This document shows positions 19,865 to 30,530 of a stretch of DNA of 64,000 nucleotides, one piece after another (the stretch's first letter is position 1; the number at the start of each line of letters is the position of its first letter). This DNA comes from Erodium maritimum. Taxonomy: Eukaryota; Streptophyta; Magnoliopsida; Geraniales; Geraniaceae. The position numbers were made by a program, and so were the translations under genes. The notes below the pieces were generated by a model that saw only the letters and a list, made by a program, of their open reading frames with translations, was not told where the DNA came from and did not search any database. The stretch covers positions 37,283,825-37,347,824 of the forward strand of contig OY997591.1 of NCBI GenBank assembly GCA_963921825.1, in the 5' to 3' direction.

Positions 19865-20884
19865 AAAGGGTCTTTCCAGCCACAATTTTTGCTCATTGTT
19901 CAGAGAGGCAAAGGGCATGTCATCCAAGGAGATATGAGAAAAAGAGTCTTCTGAGAATCTAGAGGCAAAGTGATCTGCTGCAGCAATCTTTATTTCAGCA
20001 GGAGAATTTAATAATCTTTCCTTGTACCAAATCTGGTTTATCTGCTTATAAGCTCCTTTAAAGTTGGCTACCCAGTGAAAATATTTTGAATTTTTATCTC
20101 CTTCATCAATCCACTTTTTCCTTGCTTTCTGACTCCACAGTTTTGAGAGAAGCTTGTATTTTCTAATTAACTCAGCCTTTAATTCACTTCTGTTGGAACA
20201 TTCTGCAGGAGAGAGAGGTCTAGTCTCAACCAAAGAATCAAGATTGTCAATAACCTTAGTGATGTCTGCTATATGAGTATCTAAATGGCCATAAACTTGA
20301 GCATTCCACTTCTTTAAATCAGCTTTCAATAATTTAAGCTTCATCCACAAGACATAATAGGGTTGGCCATAGATTTGATATGAGGACCAGAATTGTTGAA
20401 CAGCTACTAGAAACCTTGGATCTTCTGTCAAAATATTTAGGAATTTAAAAGGCCTTGGCCCCCAGTCCACCACTTCATCAAAGAGTATAATGGGCCTATG
20501 ATCTGAAATTGACCTTGGAAGACAAGTCTGATTGATATTGGGATAATTTACCAAGAGATTCTGAGAAACAAGAAATCTATCTATCCTTGATGCTCTAGAT
20601 TGAGGGCCAAACCATGTGTACTTGCCACCATGTAAAGGAAGATCAATGAGACCCTGTGCTTGTATGAATTGTTGAAAGTAATGTATATCAGTGCCACCAG
20701 TTCTTTGAGATGATCTATCTTGTATACTACTGACAGTGTTAAAGTCCCCACCCAGAAGTAATAGTGTTCCATCTTGCACTTGCTTGATCTTTTCTTCTAA
20801 ATTCAACCATAGTGATCTTCTACCAGTAGCATTAGTGGAAGCATATATATTTATAAAACAACACTGAGATTGACAAGTCTTCAT
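19865..20884 (-). pseudogene. LINE-2 endonuclease with start of RT region
   Basis: Main part of the AP-type endonuclease: GGDFNTVSS, LHGGKYTWFGPQSRASRIDRFL and SDHRPIILF, then the linker KARKKWIDEGDKNSKYFH and WLERPF, where LINE-1 continues with FLEEEI. The frame then leaves the LINE at 19864 and translates about 25 codons of LTR before a stop, a chance fusion. The upstream endonuclease N-terminus (20951-21172) is in another frame. Confidence 0.92.
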
Positions 20885-20950
20885 CTTACCAAACCATAAT
20901 ATAGCCCCCTCAATATTCTCAGAATGTGAGAAAAGAAAGTCACAAGATTT

Positions 20951-21172
20951 TCATAATGTAATGATCCCTCCTGAAGTGTCAACAGCATCTTGATGGCAAG
21001 ACTCCCACCCACTATTTAGCCCACATGCTCTAAGAAAATGAACTGGAAAGATATCCATTTTTGATTCTTGAATGAATATGAAACTTGGCCTTTGCTTGCA
21101 TATTAAGATATTTAAACATCTCCTCTTTTGATGGGAGGAGATTCCCCTCACATTCCAAGTGAGGAATTTCAT
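20951..21172 (-). pseudogene. LINE-2 endonuclease N-terminus (ORF2 start)
   Basis: Starts MKFLTWNVRGISSHQKRR, the usual start of plant LINE ORF2, with the catalytic Asn in WNVRG and the catalytic Glu in IQESKM. After GGIITL it hits a stop, and the rest of the domain continues in another frame from 20884. One frameshift or small indel near 20885-20950 breaks the enzyme. Confidence 0.92.
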
Positions 21173-21178
21173 ATCAGA

Positions 21179-21409
21179 TTATAGAGAAATAGGGCTAATG
21201 AGGCCCAAATCCAATTGGCTAATTTTGTCTGAATTTTCCCCAAGATCAGCACATTCCTCTTCAGAGCCAGCCTCTTTATCTGACTGAAGCTTCCTATTAT
21301 CTTGTAGATCAGTTAGCTGATTGAGAATAACTTGATCTGCTACTGAAGCTCTCAAGCCAATAGCTTTACCAAAGGCCCAAGCTTTTTTAGCAAAGGTGTC
21401 TTCCTCCAA
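21179..21409 (-). pseudogene. LINE-2 ORF1 C-terminal tail
   Basis: 76 codons ending six bases before the ORF2 ATG. Contains KKAWAFGKAIGLRASV and an acidic stretch (GSEEECADLGE), matching the LINE-1 region at 4160-4400. Because it recurs in both LINEs next to ORF2, it is probably the true ORF1 C-terminus. No known domain. Confidence 0.6.
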
Positions 21410-21497
21410 GAAACTTCTACAGTTATGCTGATCATGATGTTTAGGAGGTGGAAGAGGAGGATCAACTGGAGGTAAAGTTTTTAATCTTGCTCTTGTG

Positions 21498-21803
21498 CTA
21501 TAGTTGTGAGGAGAGGACCCTATGGCTGAGCTGGTCTTTTTTTTTTTTCTTTAGTTTGGCATGAGTAATTGGAGAGATGGACTTTTTGAGACCTAGGAAG
21601 TCAGCAGCATCTTCTACTTGACTTTTTTCCAGCTGTACTTGGAGGGAAAATTCAAGTTCTGAGAATGAATGGCCACTATTCAAACCGTCCAGCCCCATAT
21701 CAGCAGATGGAAGGGACTGCAAAGGACCAACATCCCTTGTTATGTCAGTAGTCATTAATGCCATATGAGTTGAATTGCATAAATCTTCTTGAGCCTTCCC
21801 CAC
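21498..21803 (-). pseudogene. LINE-2 ORF1 fragment (linker)
   Basis: 101 codons with DAADFLGL and a Lys run, matching TADFLGLSQPTPKPT of LINE-1 ORF1. It is frame-shifted from the upstream ORF1 part. The change lies near a G9-10 homopolymer (about 21847-21856), and a second homopolymer (T run at 21537-21550) lies near its other end. Confidence 0.65.
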
Positions 21804-23239
21804 TAATAAATGACTATCAACTTCAGTCCTTTTGGAATGGATAATAGGGGGGGGGGAACTTGAATGGAGCCTTGGGTAATAGCATTGTCCAGAGGGTTTA
21901 TAACAAAGGTAGTAGCTGTCTTCTCATTAACAGCAAGAGGGATGGTAATGACTTGACTTTGGCTTTGAGGCAAGGGATCCACAAGAATTAAATCAGAATT
22001 GGCAACTGCAACTGTACCAATTACTATCTCTAAGCTCTCTTCAGTGGTAAGAAGGGTGTCTTTATAGGAAGGAGGAATTAATGGATCTCTGAGTACTGTA
22101 GCAATAATCTCAGTAGCCATTAAGACTGGCTCGTCTGCCTTAGTTTCAGCAAGCAGATCTACAGAGGCATAAGTATCTTTAACAACCTGATTTTCCAAAG
22201 TTACAAACCCTTCAACACCCATTGAATCTGGTGAGACATTAAGAATTGGCAGGGGAATGTTTGTTGGTGAGGCAATTAATGGTTGAGAATCTGAAGTTTG
22301 AAGAGTTACTCCATCTGTAGCTGGAGTTATATCAGTATCCAAACCTCCTTCAATTCTGACTCCTCCCATTTCTGAGGAAATTAACTCTGTAGAATCTATA
22401 GAATCACTGCCACTGAAATCAGAATGTGAGTTGAAATGGAAGGCAGGTAAAGAAAGTTCATCCACATTGTTAATTAGGATCTTATAGGAGAATTGCCCCA
22501 GCACCACCTTTACTTCCTTATTGAGATCAGCCAAAGAAGTGGAGTGGGTTAAAACATAAGCAATATCAATATTTTTTCCAGCTTTTGTCTGAGGATGTGT
22601 ATATATCAAAGTGCCTTGATCAGCAAGAGAAGCTTGGAAAGTTTCTTCACACCAACCATTAAAAGGGATTCCATGCAGAGCTACCCACTTAAACTTTCCA
22701 CCCTTATTGGAAAGATAATCAAAAGAAGGAACTAGAGTCAACCATTTTCTTAGCCAATTTCCTTCCTTTGTCAGAAGAACCTCATGATATAGCTCATCTT
22801 CACAATAAATTAGAACAACATTGTTTCCCAAAGAAAGAAGCTGAACTTCAAAAACATCTTGTAGAGCTATCTGCACCCTTACTTCCTCTACCTTGAGATT
22901 TGAATGAATCCCTGCCAGATGTCCCAGATTCAAAATTCTTTCATATTCAGTAACTATAGACCCTCTGTTGTTAAAATCTTCATAATTGAGAAAGCTGCTA
23001 TGTTGAGCTCTTAGGGAGGGTCTTTGAGTCTTTGTAGGGAAGGAAGAATTAGATAATGATCTATCCCAAGCTTTGGTTACAAAGAGCTTATGATTCTGAG
23101 TTACACAGCCATTAAGGAGTTTAATAGCTTCTTCAAGAGCTTGGGAAGAATTGAAATAAACAAAGCCATAGGATCTTCCTCGTAGGTTTGGTCTGGATGC
23201 CTTCAGAGCCTTACAAAAGCCATTCATCGAGCTGAACAT
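21803..23239 (-). pseudogene. LINE-2 ORF1 main part (second half of RRM plus ORF1 core)
   Basis: 478 codons. The first 60 residues hold the RNP1-like motif RGRSYGFVYF and complete an RRM begun in 23249-23794. The two parts are in the same frame, separated by one TGA. Next comes the module with LSLGNNVVLIYC, VALHGIPFNGWCEETFQ and IDIAYVLTH, shared with LINE-1, then a long Ser/Thr/Asp-rich linker. RRM-type ORF1 proteins are known from a plant L1 subgroup and bind element RNA. The copy is inactive. Confidence 0.85.
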
Positions 23240-23248
23240 ATCAATAAG

Positions 23249-23794
23249 TCAGGCTGAGTCTATAGAGGGAGGTAGATTGCAAACAAATACAGTGAAATAA
23301 TGAATTCCTGAGTCTGCAGATGTTATATTAGTTTGATAAGAGTGAATCTTCCTCTTTTTGTGTAAGATGGAAGGATGAACTGACTCAAACCCAGGAGGGG
23401 GATAGCCCATCGAAGAGGAGTCCTGAGCCAAATTATCCTTAGAAGCTGATCTAGATTTGTCCAAGTTAACTCCAACTCTTCTAGCTGGGAAAGATGGAGT
23501 AACATCTGTGTCTGAGGTTAAAGGCTTGAAATTTTTGTCGTAGAACATTTTCTGTCCATGTAGCAATTTTGTGTGACCACCCAAAGAGTACTCTTGCGTT
23601 CTGTCCGAGGAGTCTGAGTGTACTTCCTTCCCTTTAAGCCTTTTCTTTCTAGAAGTTTTGAGTCTTGCCGGATCTTGAGCTCTGAGATTTGTAGTGGCTG
23701 TGCTGTCTCTGAGGGAACTCTGTTCTTTCAAAAGACTCTGTTGTTGATGAGTTCCAGCTTGATCCCCACTTAATTCTTCTATGGTGAGTACCAT
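23249..23794 (-). pseudogene. LINE-2 ORF1 N-terminus (first half of RRM)
   Basis: 181 codons from MVLTIEELSGDQAG, a likely true start because only 5' UTR-like sequence lies upstream. It carries a basic, Ser-rich segment (RKKRLKGKE), the conserved block DSSSMGYPPPGFE also present in LINE-1, and the RNP2-like strand FTVFVCNLPPS that opens the RRM. A single TGA (23249-23251) interrupts it before the remaining RRM. Confidence 0.85.
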
Positions 23795-24148
23795 TCTGAA
23801 AGGGGAGTGGAGTAGAGGATTTGCGTACCTTTCCTAAGATGAACTGAGAAAAGAAACCCCGAAGTTAGGTACTGCTGAGTTTCAGAGCTTTTTAGCACAA
23901 AGTGTGGATAGCAATGTGAGATGAAGGTTCTAGTTGAAGAAGCAGCGCGCAGAGATCCTGGTGGTCCGGTGGCCTGAGGCCATCATGAACACTACACCAG
24001 TCCAGAAGACCAAGAGAGAGTTCAACCAAACCAGTGGAGAGGATGTATTGTGATGAACTAAGATGAAGATTGAAGAACAGGTACTGTAGCTACTGTAGCG
24101 CTAGAGAGAATGTAAATTTGAGTAAAAATAATAATAAGACATAACTTT
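23795..24148 (-). other. LINE-2 5' UTR-like region
   Basis: No gene. Shares words with the LINE-1 5' region (GGTACTGTAGCTA, AACACTACACC, GAAGATTG), so it is probably LINE 5' UTR. The junction with the duplicated LTR segment is at 24148/24149. Confidence 0.7.
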
Positions 24149-24401
24149 GTGTCAGAGTGTTGAATTGGTCAAGGAAGGTAACTGTGGGTGTATTGTTCAG
24201 TCAGAGTACTTGGGTTGGGGACAGTGTTCCCCGGTGTTGACTTTGTTTTCGGTGTTACAGGCTTTGTCTGCTAATTATGACGTAGTCAGTCTGTTATCCG
24301 TGGTGGTGAGCGAACGCTCACCCCTAGCTGCTTTTCCTACAGGTACTGTTCGTGGGACGAACTAGGTGAGCTCTCGAAGCTTGTGGAGCTAGGAGCGGAG
24401 T
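24149..24401 (+). repeat. Right copy of 253-bp direct duplication flanking LINE-2
   Basis: Near-identical to 19612-19864. Beyond it the 3' LTR continues to its end at 24600. Confidence 0.9.
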
Positions 24402-24600
24402 TCTGGTTTTGTCTTTTGAGTCTAGTGACGGATACCTTATACTTTTGTCCACTTGTTGGGACGTGTTTTAAACTGTAATTATTATTTTGTTGAACAAATG
24501 ATGTTTTTAAAGTGATCTATAAAAAGAATGGTTTCAAAAGTGTTTATTATTTTAAAACGTTCGCATCCCGAGTTCGTTTTACTGAAATTGAGGCGTGACA

Positions 24601-27600
24601 ACACGGGTTCAACACTCCACAGGCACTAATGGCCACCCAAGACACCAACAGTAAAACACGGACTTAACCACCCCACGCAGTGGCGGATCCAGCTTTTTAA
24701 GTGAGGGGGGCACCAATTTTTTTTAAATAACGTCATATTTAAAAAAACATTGTTCAAATAATATAATTAATATTAAAATGAATAAACGACTACTTATTAT
24801 TGCATATTTTAAAAATATTTTGAACAATTTCATTGTTAATACAATCAAATTTAACTTTTTTGTTGTGTACAATCATACTATCATTCATCTGTTAGTCACC
24901 CATTTGATTTTTCAATGAATAGTAATAATATTCATAACAGAAAATAATATTTTTTCTTCATTCGATCATACTATCTTTTGAAACATCTCTCTTGTAAAGA
25001 GTGACTTCAAAATTTAAATCTATCAAATCTTAAAGCCTACATAATGACTTAAATAAAAATAAATCTAAGATTAAAAAAATTAAAAACAATTAAGAAACAA
25101 AAAAAAAATCAGTTTAGAGAGCATAATTGATCCATCTCTCTTTGACTATAATAATTTTGTAGATAATTCAAGACAAAACAATATGTTCAATAAGAATAGA
25201 CTTTTCTAAATTAATTAGAATTGAGAAATTAAAAAACAGAAATAAAAAATATTTAAAAAATATAATTTACAATTACAAAATGACACTGCTGTCCATTCCC
25301 AAAAGATCGTGTATATTCACATGCATTATTTGTAATAAGGAAATATGAAAAGAACGATGATGAGGGGGGCACAGTTAATATATGTGATTATAATAGGTAA
25401 TGAAATTTTATTTGAAGGAAGTTGAGGGGGGCCACGTGCCCCCCCTGAGTACCACGTAAGTCCGCCCCTGACCCCACGGGCACTCACGGCCTCCCAAGAC
25501 ACACCAACAGTAACTCACGGGCTCAACAACCCAACGGGGACTCACGGCCTCCCAAGACACACAGACAGTAACTCACGGGCTCAACAACCCCACGGGCACT
25601 CACGGCCTCCCAAGACACACCAACAGTAACTCGCGGGCTCAACAACCCAACGGGCACTCACGGCCTCCCAAGACACACAAACAGTAACTCACAGGCTCAA
25701 CAACCCCACAGGCACTCATGGCCTCCCAAGACACACCGACAATGAAGACACGGGTTCAACAACCCCACGGGCACTCATGGCCTCTCAAGACACACCAACA
25801 GTAAAGACACGGGTTCAACAACCCCAGGGGCACTCATGGCCTCTCAAGACACACCAACAGTAAAGACACGGGTTCAACAACCCCAAGGGCACTCATGGCC
25901 TCTCAAGACACACCAACAGTAAAGACACGGGTTCAACAACCCCACAGGCACTCATGGCCTCCCAAGACACCAACAGTAAAACACGGGCTCTCATGGCCAC
26001 CCAAGACACAACAGTAACACGGGCTCTCATGGCCACCCAAGACACAACAGTAACACGGGTTCTCATGGCCACCCAAGACACAACAGTAACACGGGCTCTC
26101 ATGGCCACCCAAGACACAACAGTAACAAGGGCTCTCACGGCCACCCAAAGCACAATAGTAAAACACAACAACCTCCGATATAACCAATGCCTCCAGCAGC
26201 TCTAATATCAACAGACTCACAATCAACCTCCGGGCATGGTCATATGCCTCCAGTACTCCTAATATCGATAAGTTCACAATCAACCTCCGGGCATGGTCAT
26301 ATGCCTCCAGTAATTCTAACATCGATAAGTTCTCTGCTCCTACGACACTACTAAGTGTCACATGCATTTCCAATCTTCGATAACCTACTTAACCCACGAC
26401 ACCCCAAGTGTCACATGCATTTCTAATATTTGATAACCTACTTAACCCACGACACCCAAGTGTCACATGCAATTCTACTGTTAACTTTCCCTAGTCAAGG
26501 CCGAGATCCGGCTACTTTTCCCTACCTCCTGCGTGTTCTCCAAAAGCCAACCAACGAGCTCCGGTGTGATCTCAGTCACTCACCTAGCTTTCCCTTGCCT
26601 CGGTCCGCGGCACGATCTAAAAGACCACAGTTTTAACGCTTTTAAGCTTGAAGGCATAATGCTGAATTTTAATAAACCTGACGCCCAAAAGTAACCCCGA
26701 CAATGTCGATCACTCCCAAACTCCCCAATTACTCGACATTGTCGATAAAGGACCCGTAAAGGCCCGATTCGCCCGACATGGCGAATCTGCCCGGGTTTTG
26801 TAAATGCCCTTCCGGGGCTCCAAAAATTCCCGTTTTCGTTTCTACATTCTTAGAATAATTCAAGGGTCCCAATGCACTTGACGGAATCGAATTCCGACTT
26901 CCGAGTCAATTAATTGACGTTTAAAGTTTCTAAACCCGATAATTACAACTTTTCCAATTTAATTCCAAATTTCGATCCGGTTGTGGATAAATGATCCGGG
27001 AACGTTTTAAACCATCCGAACACTAAACCCGAGCACTTGGCCGAGGTGATTTAGGCCATTTAGGGCCCGTCTCACCAAGGTGGTGGCTGGCCCTAGTTCC
27101 GGCCAGCCACCCCGAGGTCCGACCAACCTCCACGAGGCCCGGCCAGCTCCGGCCAGCCCTCACAGGGTCCGGCCCAGCTCCGGCCAGTAGCCAACCGGCC
27201 TGGCCAGCTCCGGCCAGCCCCCACAAGGTCTGGCCCAGCTCCGGCCAGCCCTTACAAGGCTCGGCCAGCCACCATATCCGGTGGCCGGAGCTCCCCCGAG
27301 CCTCCGGTCACCGGAAAACGCTCAACTCTTCGGTCCAAACACCTCCAAAACGTCTCCAACGATCCCCACACCTCAAAACCACCATAAACTACTAGATTTA
27401 AACAAACCCTAACTTTCCAAATTTAACAAAACGGGAATCGGTTCGGTACTAACCCTAGAGGAAGACGAGGGGAGTCCGATTCTTGGAACGTTGAGACGAT
27501 CCAAAGGTTGAAGACGTGAATAGTGCCCCTCCAAGCCCTAGTTCCTCTCCTTTCTTCTTCTCCTTCTCTCCCTTTCTTCTCTCTTCTTTCTCTTTCTAAC

Positions 27601-28129
27601 AACTAACTCATTTTCTCTTTTTAAAACATGTGGCCGGCCACCCTTGTCCCCTCTAAGTTTCCCCCAAAAAACCTACACCACCACATATTGGACAAGTGTC
27701 AAGTGGGTCCCACACCTTTTTGAAAAATATCTTTTAGATATTTTCCAATCAGATTCGCGAAAATCGGACGTTTGGGGCCCCGAACGGGCACTTTTTCCAA
27801 GAAATTACGAAACTTGACGGGCTACAAGGAAACGGCTCAACTAAGATCGCTGCGACGAGGACTAAGCTTTTTGGATCCAAAACGGTCCTCGAATGGACCA
27901 AAACGTCGCTCGGTTGACTTTTCCAATGAAAAGTCAACATTTTCCAAATTGATCAGAGAGTTGCCCTGAGTTCCCCGGAACTTACTTTGGTCGATAACGG
28001 GGTCAACTTACGGCCGGTATGACCCTCGGAGTCAATTTTAGGTTCAATCAAGTGTCTGCTGAAATTTTTTTTTTAAATTTTCCTGTTTTTCGCAGATTTG
28101 ACTAGCATTGACCGGGAGTGGTTATTACA
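24601..28129 (-). repeat. Solo LTR, copy B, right part
   Basis: Resumes at ACACGGGTTC after the G1 insertion and continues through the 58-bp and 36-bp arrays, LTR body and GC-rich repeats to the LTR terminus GGTTATTACA at 28129. The TSD AAGGT and LINE-1 follow. The hAT element at 24678-25470 interrupts the array. The stretch 27711-28129 is the part missing from copy A. Confidence 0.9.
24678..25470. mobile_element. Non-autonomous hAT-type transposon (793 bp)
   Basis: Ends CAGTGGCGGA and (reverse complement) CAGGGGCGGA form short imperfect inverted termini. The exact 8-bp duplication ACCCCACG lies at 24670-24677 and 25471-25478. The interior is AT-rich with no coding capacity. The 8-bp TSD and CAG.G ends fit the hAT superfamily. 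Solo LTR copy A shows the unoccupied site near 6950. Confidence 0.92.
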
Positions 28130-28134
28130 AAGGT

Positions 28135-28900
28135 TTGAGAGGGTACATCTTGTAATGCAGGTTTTGATTTTTTATCCCAAGCCTCAGTGAGAAAGAGCTT
28201 ATGGTTGGAAAGAGTTCTACCATTAAACTCACTAATTGTCTGCAGAAGAGTTTCTCTACTGTGGAAATAAACAAAGCCAAACCATTTTCCTTTTGAATTT
28301 GGTTTTTGAGCCACCATATATTTTGAATAGCCTTGCAGATTCCCAAAGGCTTCTTCAAGCCAACCAGTTGAAGAAAAGGCAGGGATGCTGTATAGAAAGG
28401 CTGGAAAAAGCTGCTTACCAGTATTAGCTGAAGAATTGCTCCCCCATTTTCTTTTCTTGTAGGTAAAGGAAGGTTGAATATGCTCAAACCAAGGAGGAGG
28501 ATATCCCATTGAAGATGAGTCCTGATGATTAGTCCTTTGGTGTTGGTCTTGAAAGGCTGGTATAACCAAGGATTTGAGAGGTCTGAACTGATAGTTATGA
28601 TGTTTATCATGAGAGTAATGTTGTTGGGCCTTGTTTCTCTTGTAGTAGAAGGTGTTCTTGCATTGCCTTTGATAAGAGATTGGAGTGACATCAATATCTG
28701 AGTTCAGAGGCCTGAAATGCTTAGCTTTGTGTGACCTCCAGGGGAGTATTGCTGGGTTTTGTCAGAGGAAGAGGGTGAGCAATGCCTTGATCTCAACTTC
28801 GCTCCTTTCTTGGAAGGTAATGATTATTTGCTTCCAATACCCCCCCCCCCCCCCCCCGAGATCTTGCAGTGTGAGCATTGCTCCCAAATAACTTGAGTTT
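28135..28900 (-). pseudogene. LINE-1 ORF1 N-terminal part (RRM)
   Basis: Minus-strand fragments in two frames match LINE-2 ORF1: GGHTKL near 28730, DSSSMGYPPPWFE (about 28480-28530), FLYSIPAFSS as a degenerate RNP2 strand, KGKWFGFVYFHS as RNP1, and LSNHKLFLTEAWDK. It stops abruptly at the LTR (28129), and its continuation, with IHRGSIV, is found at 6075 and below. The solo LTR therefore inserted inside ORF1, just after the RRM. Frameshifts separate the fragments. Confidence 0.85.
28840..28857. repeat. C18 homopolymer in LINE-1 5' part
   Basis: An uninterrupted run of 18 C. LINE-2 has no equivalent run. The length is prone to sequencing or assembly error. Confidence 0.9.
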
Positions 28901-29215
28901 GAAGCCATGAAGCGGCCAGATGAAAATGAAGTGCTACAAGGGTTGAAGATGAAGTAGGAGAATAGCACAATGGCTACTAGTAATGAGCAAGGAAGTGCAT
29001 CGTTCAAAGATTACAGATGGGGATAATAAAGAAGGAGAGGATGAGCTGACGGTGGTCCGGAGGTATGCTGAGGTCCCCCCATGGACACTACACCGCCACA
29101 GAATCCTTGAGAGACCAGAAGAGATGAAGATTGTGAAGAACACTAAGAAGGATAGTGAAGAACAGAGGTGGTACTGTAGCTAATTTACTGTATCAGTTGA
29201 GAGAGTTTTAATAGA
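28901..29215 (-). other. LINE-1 5' UTR-like region
   Basis: No gene. Shares GGTACTGTAGCTA and CACTACACC-type words with the LINE-2 5' region. The exact 5' end (about 29200-29260) cannot be fixed because the partner TSD lies at or beyond the left edge of the window. Confidence 0.6.
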
Positions 29216-29439
29216 CTCTTGTTAATTGTTGTATTGTGGTTGTTGTTGTGTGGTGATGAGGAGCCCTTTATTTACGACTTTTTTGTTGTTTGTTCTTGAG
29301 AGGTTCATCCTCTTCACTCATGTATCCTTCTCGGATCCTTGAGACCATATAATTCCATTTGCCTTTGGAAAAAAAATGGATTAATAGTTATTTTATGTAA
29401 CACTTTCAGTACAATAAGTTATTGATGAGGACTTAGTAT
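29216..29439. other. Unassigned sequence
   Basis: No coding region or repeat recognised. It could be more LINE 5' UTR or pre-insertion DNA. Confidence 0.4.
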
Positions 29440-29449
29440 GGATATTCTG

Positions 29450-29790
29450 GAGGAGAAATCTATTGAGAACCACTCTTAACATAGGAACCGTGAGAACCAA
29501 TCCTAACCACACACACTTAAGATCCAACATTCACCATGATGCCACATCACCATCTCTATTCTACCCAAATTCACGCCAATGTCATCCATTCTCACACAAG
29601 CAAGGGCAAAATTGTAATAGCATGGTGCCATGTGGACAAGTGTCCATTTTTTTCTTCACCAATTCACTAATTTAATATTTCCCGATACGTTTGAACTCCG
29701 ATTAACTTCAAACTTGCGCCAATATTTTTCTTTTTTCAAGGGCTTTAAATCAAGATCAGTCATGAATATATTTTGAAGCACGAAAATAAA
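29450..29790 (+). repeat. Left terminal inverted repeat of the MULE-like element
   Basis: Pairs with 30520-30824: AGGAACCG.GAGAACCAATC near the tip, CTCCGATT..CTTCAAACTTGCG in the middle, and ATGAATATATTTTGAA at the inner edge. Confidence 0.8.
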
Positions 29791-29989
29791 AATGTATATC
29801 AAGGTGATAAAAATAATGTTGAGCGTTGATAAATCTTCACTAATAAATGTTTTATATCGGAGTATCAAACTAGTGCTAAATGTTGATAAAAAAACATGTA
29901 ATGAGGTGATAAGAAACAAATAATAAGGTGATAAAAACCATTTTCAATTTTGATAATAAGTGTGATACACTAGAGTTTAACGTTGATAA

Positions 29990-30530
29990 GAAAAAACTTG
30001 TGATGGGGTGATAAAACACACGTAATTCAATGATAAAACTAGCGTTTAGTGTTGATAAAACTGGTGTTCATAAAAAACATGTGATGAGATGATAAAAATC
30101 ATGATCAGTTTTGGAGAATGAGGTGATAAAACCAGTGTGAAGTGTTGACAAAACCAGGGTAAAGTGTTGATAAACCCAGAGCAAAGTGTTGATAAAAATT
30201 ACCCAGATATAATTTCTTTAAAAACCAGCCCCGAAATAATAAAAAATTCGTGCTTCAAAAAAAACATGTGATGGAGGTGATAAAACACACGTAATTGAAT
30301 GATAAACATAGTGTTTAGTGTTGATAAAACTAGTGTTCATAAAAAGCACGCGATGAGGTGATAAAATCATGACCAGTTTTGGAAAATGAGGTGATAAACC
30401 CAGTGTAAAGTGTTGATAAAACCAGTGTAAAAGTGTTGATAAATCCAGATCAAAGTGTTGATAAAAATTACCCCAGATTTTTTTTAAAAAAAATCAACCC
30501 CGAAATAATTTTTTTTTCGTGTTTCAAAAT
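29990..30530. repeat. Internal tandem duplication, about 267-bp units
   Basis: Two diverged direct copies (about 29990-30262 and 30263-30530), each rich in GTGTTGATAAA and GAGGTGATAAA words and each ending in a TTCGTG.TTCAAAA segment that belongs to the inner edge of the right TIR. Confidence 0.75.

Larger units (their letters stand above)
19865..24148 (-). mobile_element. LINE-2 fragment (3'-truncated, inserted in G1 3' LTR)
   Basis: Minus-strand L1-type LINE of the same RRM-ORF1 group as LINE-1. It holds a 5' UTR-like region, ORF1, and the endonuclease plus the first residues of the RT region, then stops at 19865. Most of RT, zf-RVT, 3' UTR and poly(A) are missing. LINEs usually lose their 5' end, so a 3'-truncated copy with 253-bp flanking duplications points to DNA-repair insertion rather than target-primed reverse transcription. 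Confidence 0.88.
10187..24600 (+). mobile_element. G1: plus-strand Ty3/Gypsy element lacking pol
   Basis: LTR retrotransposon with TGTAATAACC...GGCGTGACA LTRs, an initiator-Met-type primer site, a polypurine tract, and the exact 5-bp TSD ACACG at 10182-10186 and 24601-24605. The internal region (13600-16599) is only 3.0 kb. It encodes a shortened gag with two zinc knuckles and then runs straight into the 3' end, with no protease, RT, RNase H or integrase. It sits inside an LTR of its own family. Its 3' LTR is enlarged by a LINE-2 fragment. Its transposition must have relied on enzymes from another element. Confidence 0.93.
16600..24600 (+). repeat. G1 3' LTR, interrupted by LINE-2 fragment
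   Basis: Matches the 5' LTR closely from TGTAATAACC at 16600 to GGCGTGACA at 24600. It is interrupted at 19864 by a LINE fragment, after which LTR sequence restarts 253 bp upstream of the break, so 19612-19864 and 24149-24401 are direct duplicates. It retains about 19 bp absent from the 5' LTR and a longer TGTGAT microsatellite (19080-19130). Confidence 0.92.

Noticed and set aside
19787-20884. A LINE endonuclease fused to a novel C-terminal tail
   Set aside because: The last 25 or so codons are translated LTR after the insertion junction at 19864/19865, so it is a chance read-through.
19612-24401. The 253-bp direct repeats taken as LTRs of a small element containing LINE-2
   Set aside because: They are internal parts of the G1 LTR without TG..CA ends of their own, and the enclosed sequence is a LINE in the reverse orientation.
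6076-28129. Copies A and B interpreted as the two LTRs of one minus-strand retrotransposon
   Set aside because: Copy A lacks one end, the sequence between the copies is only the 11-bp LINE flank, and there is no primer site or polypurine tract. A duplicated solo LTR explains all junctions.
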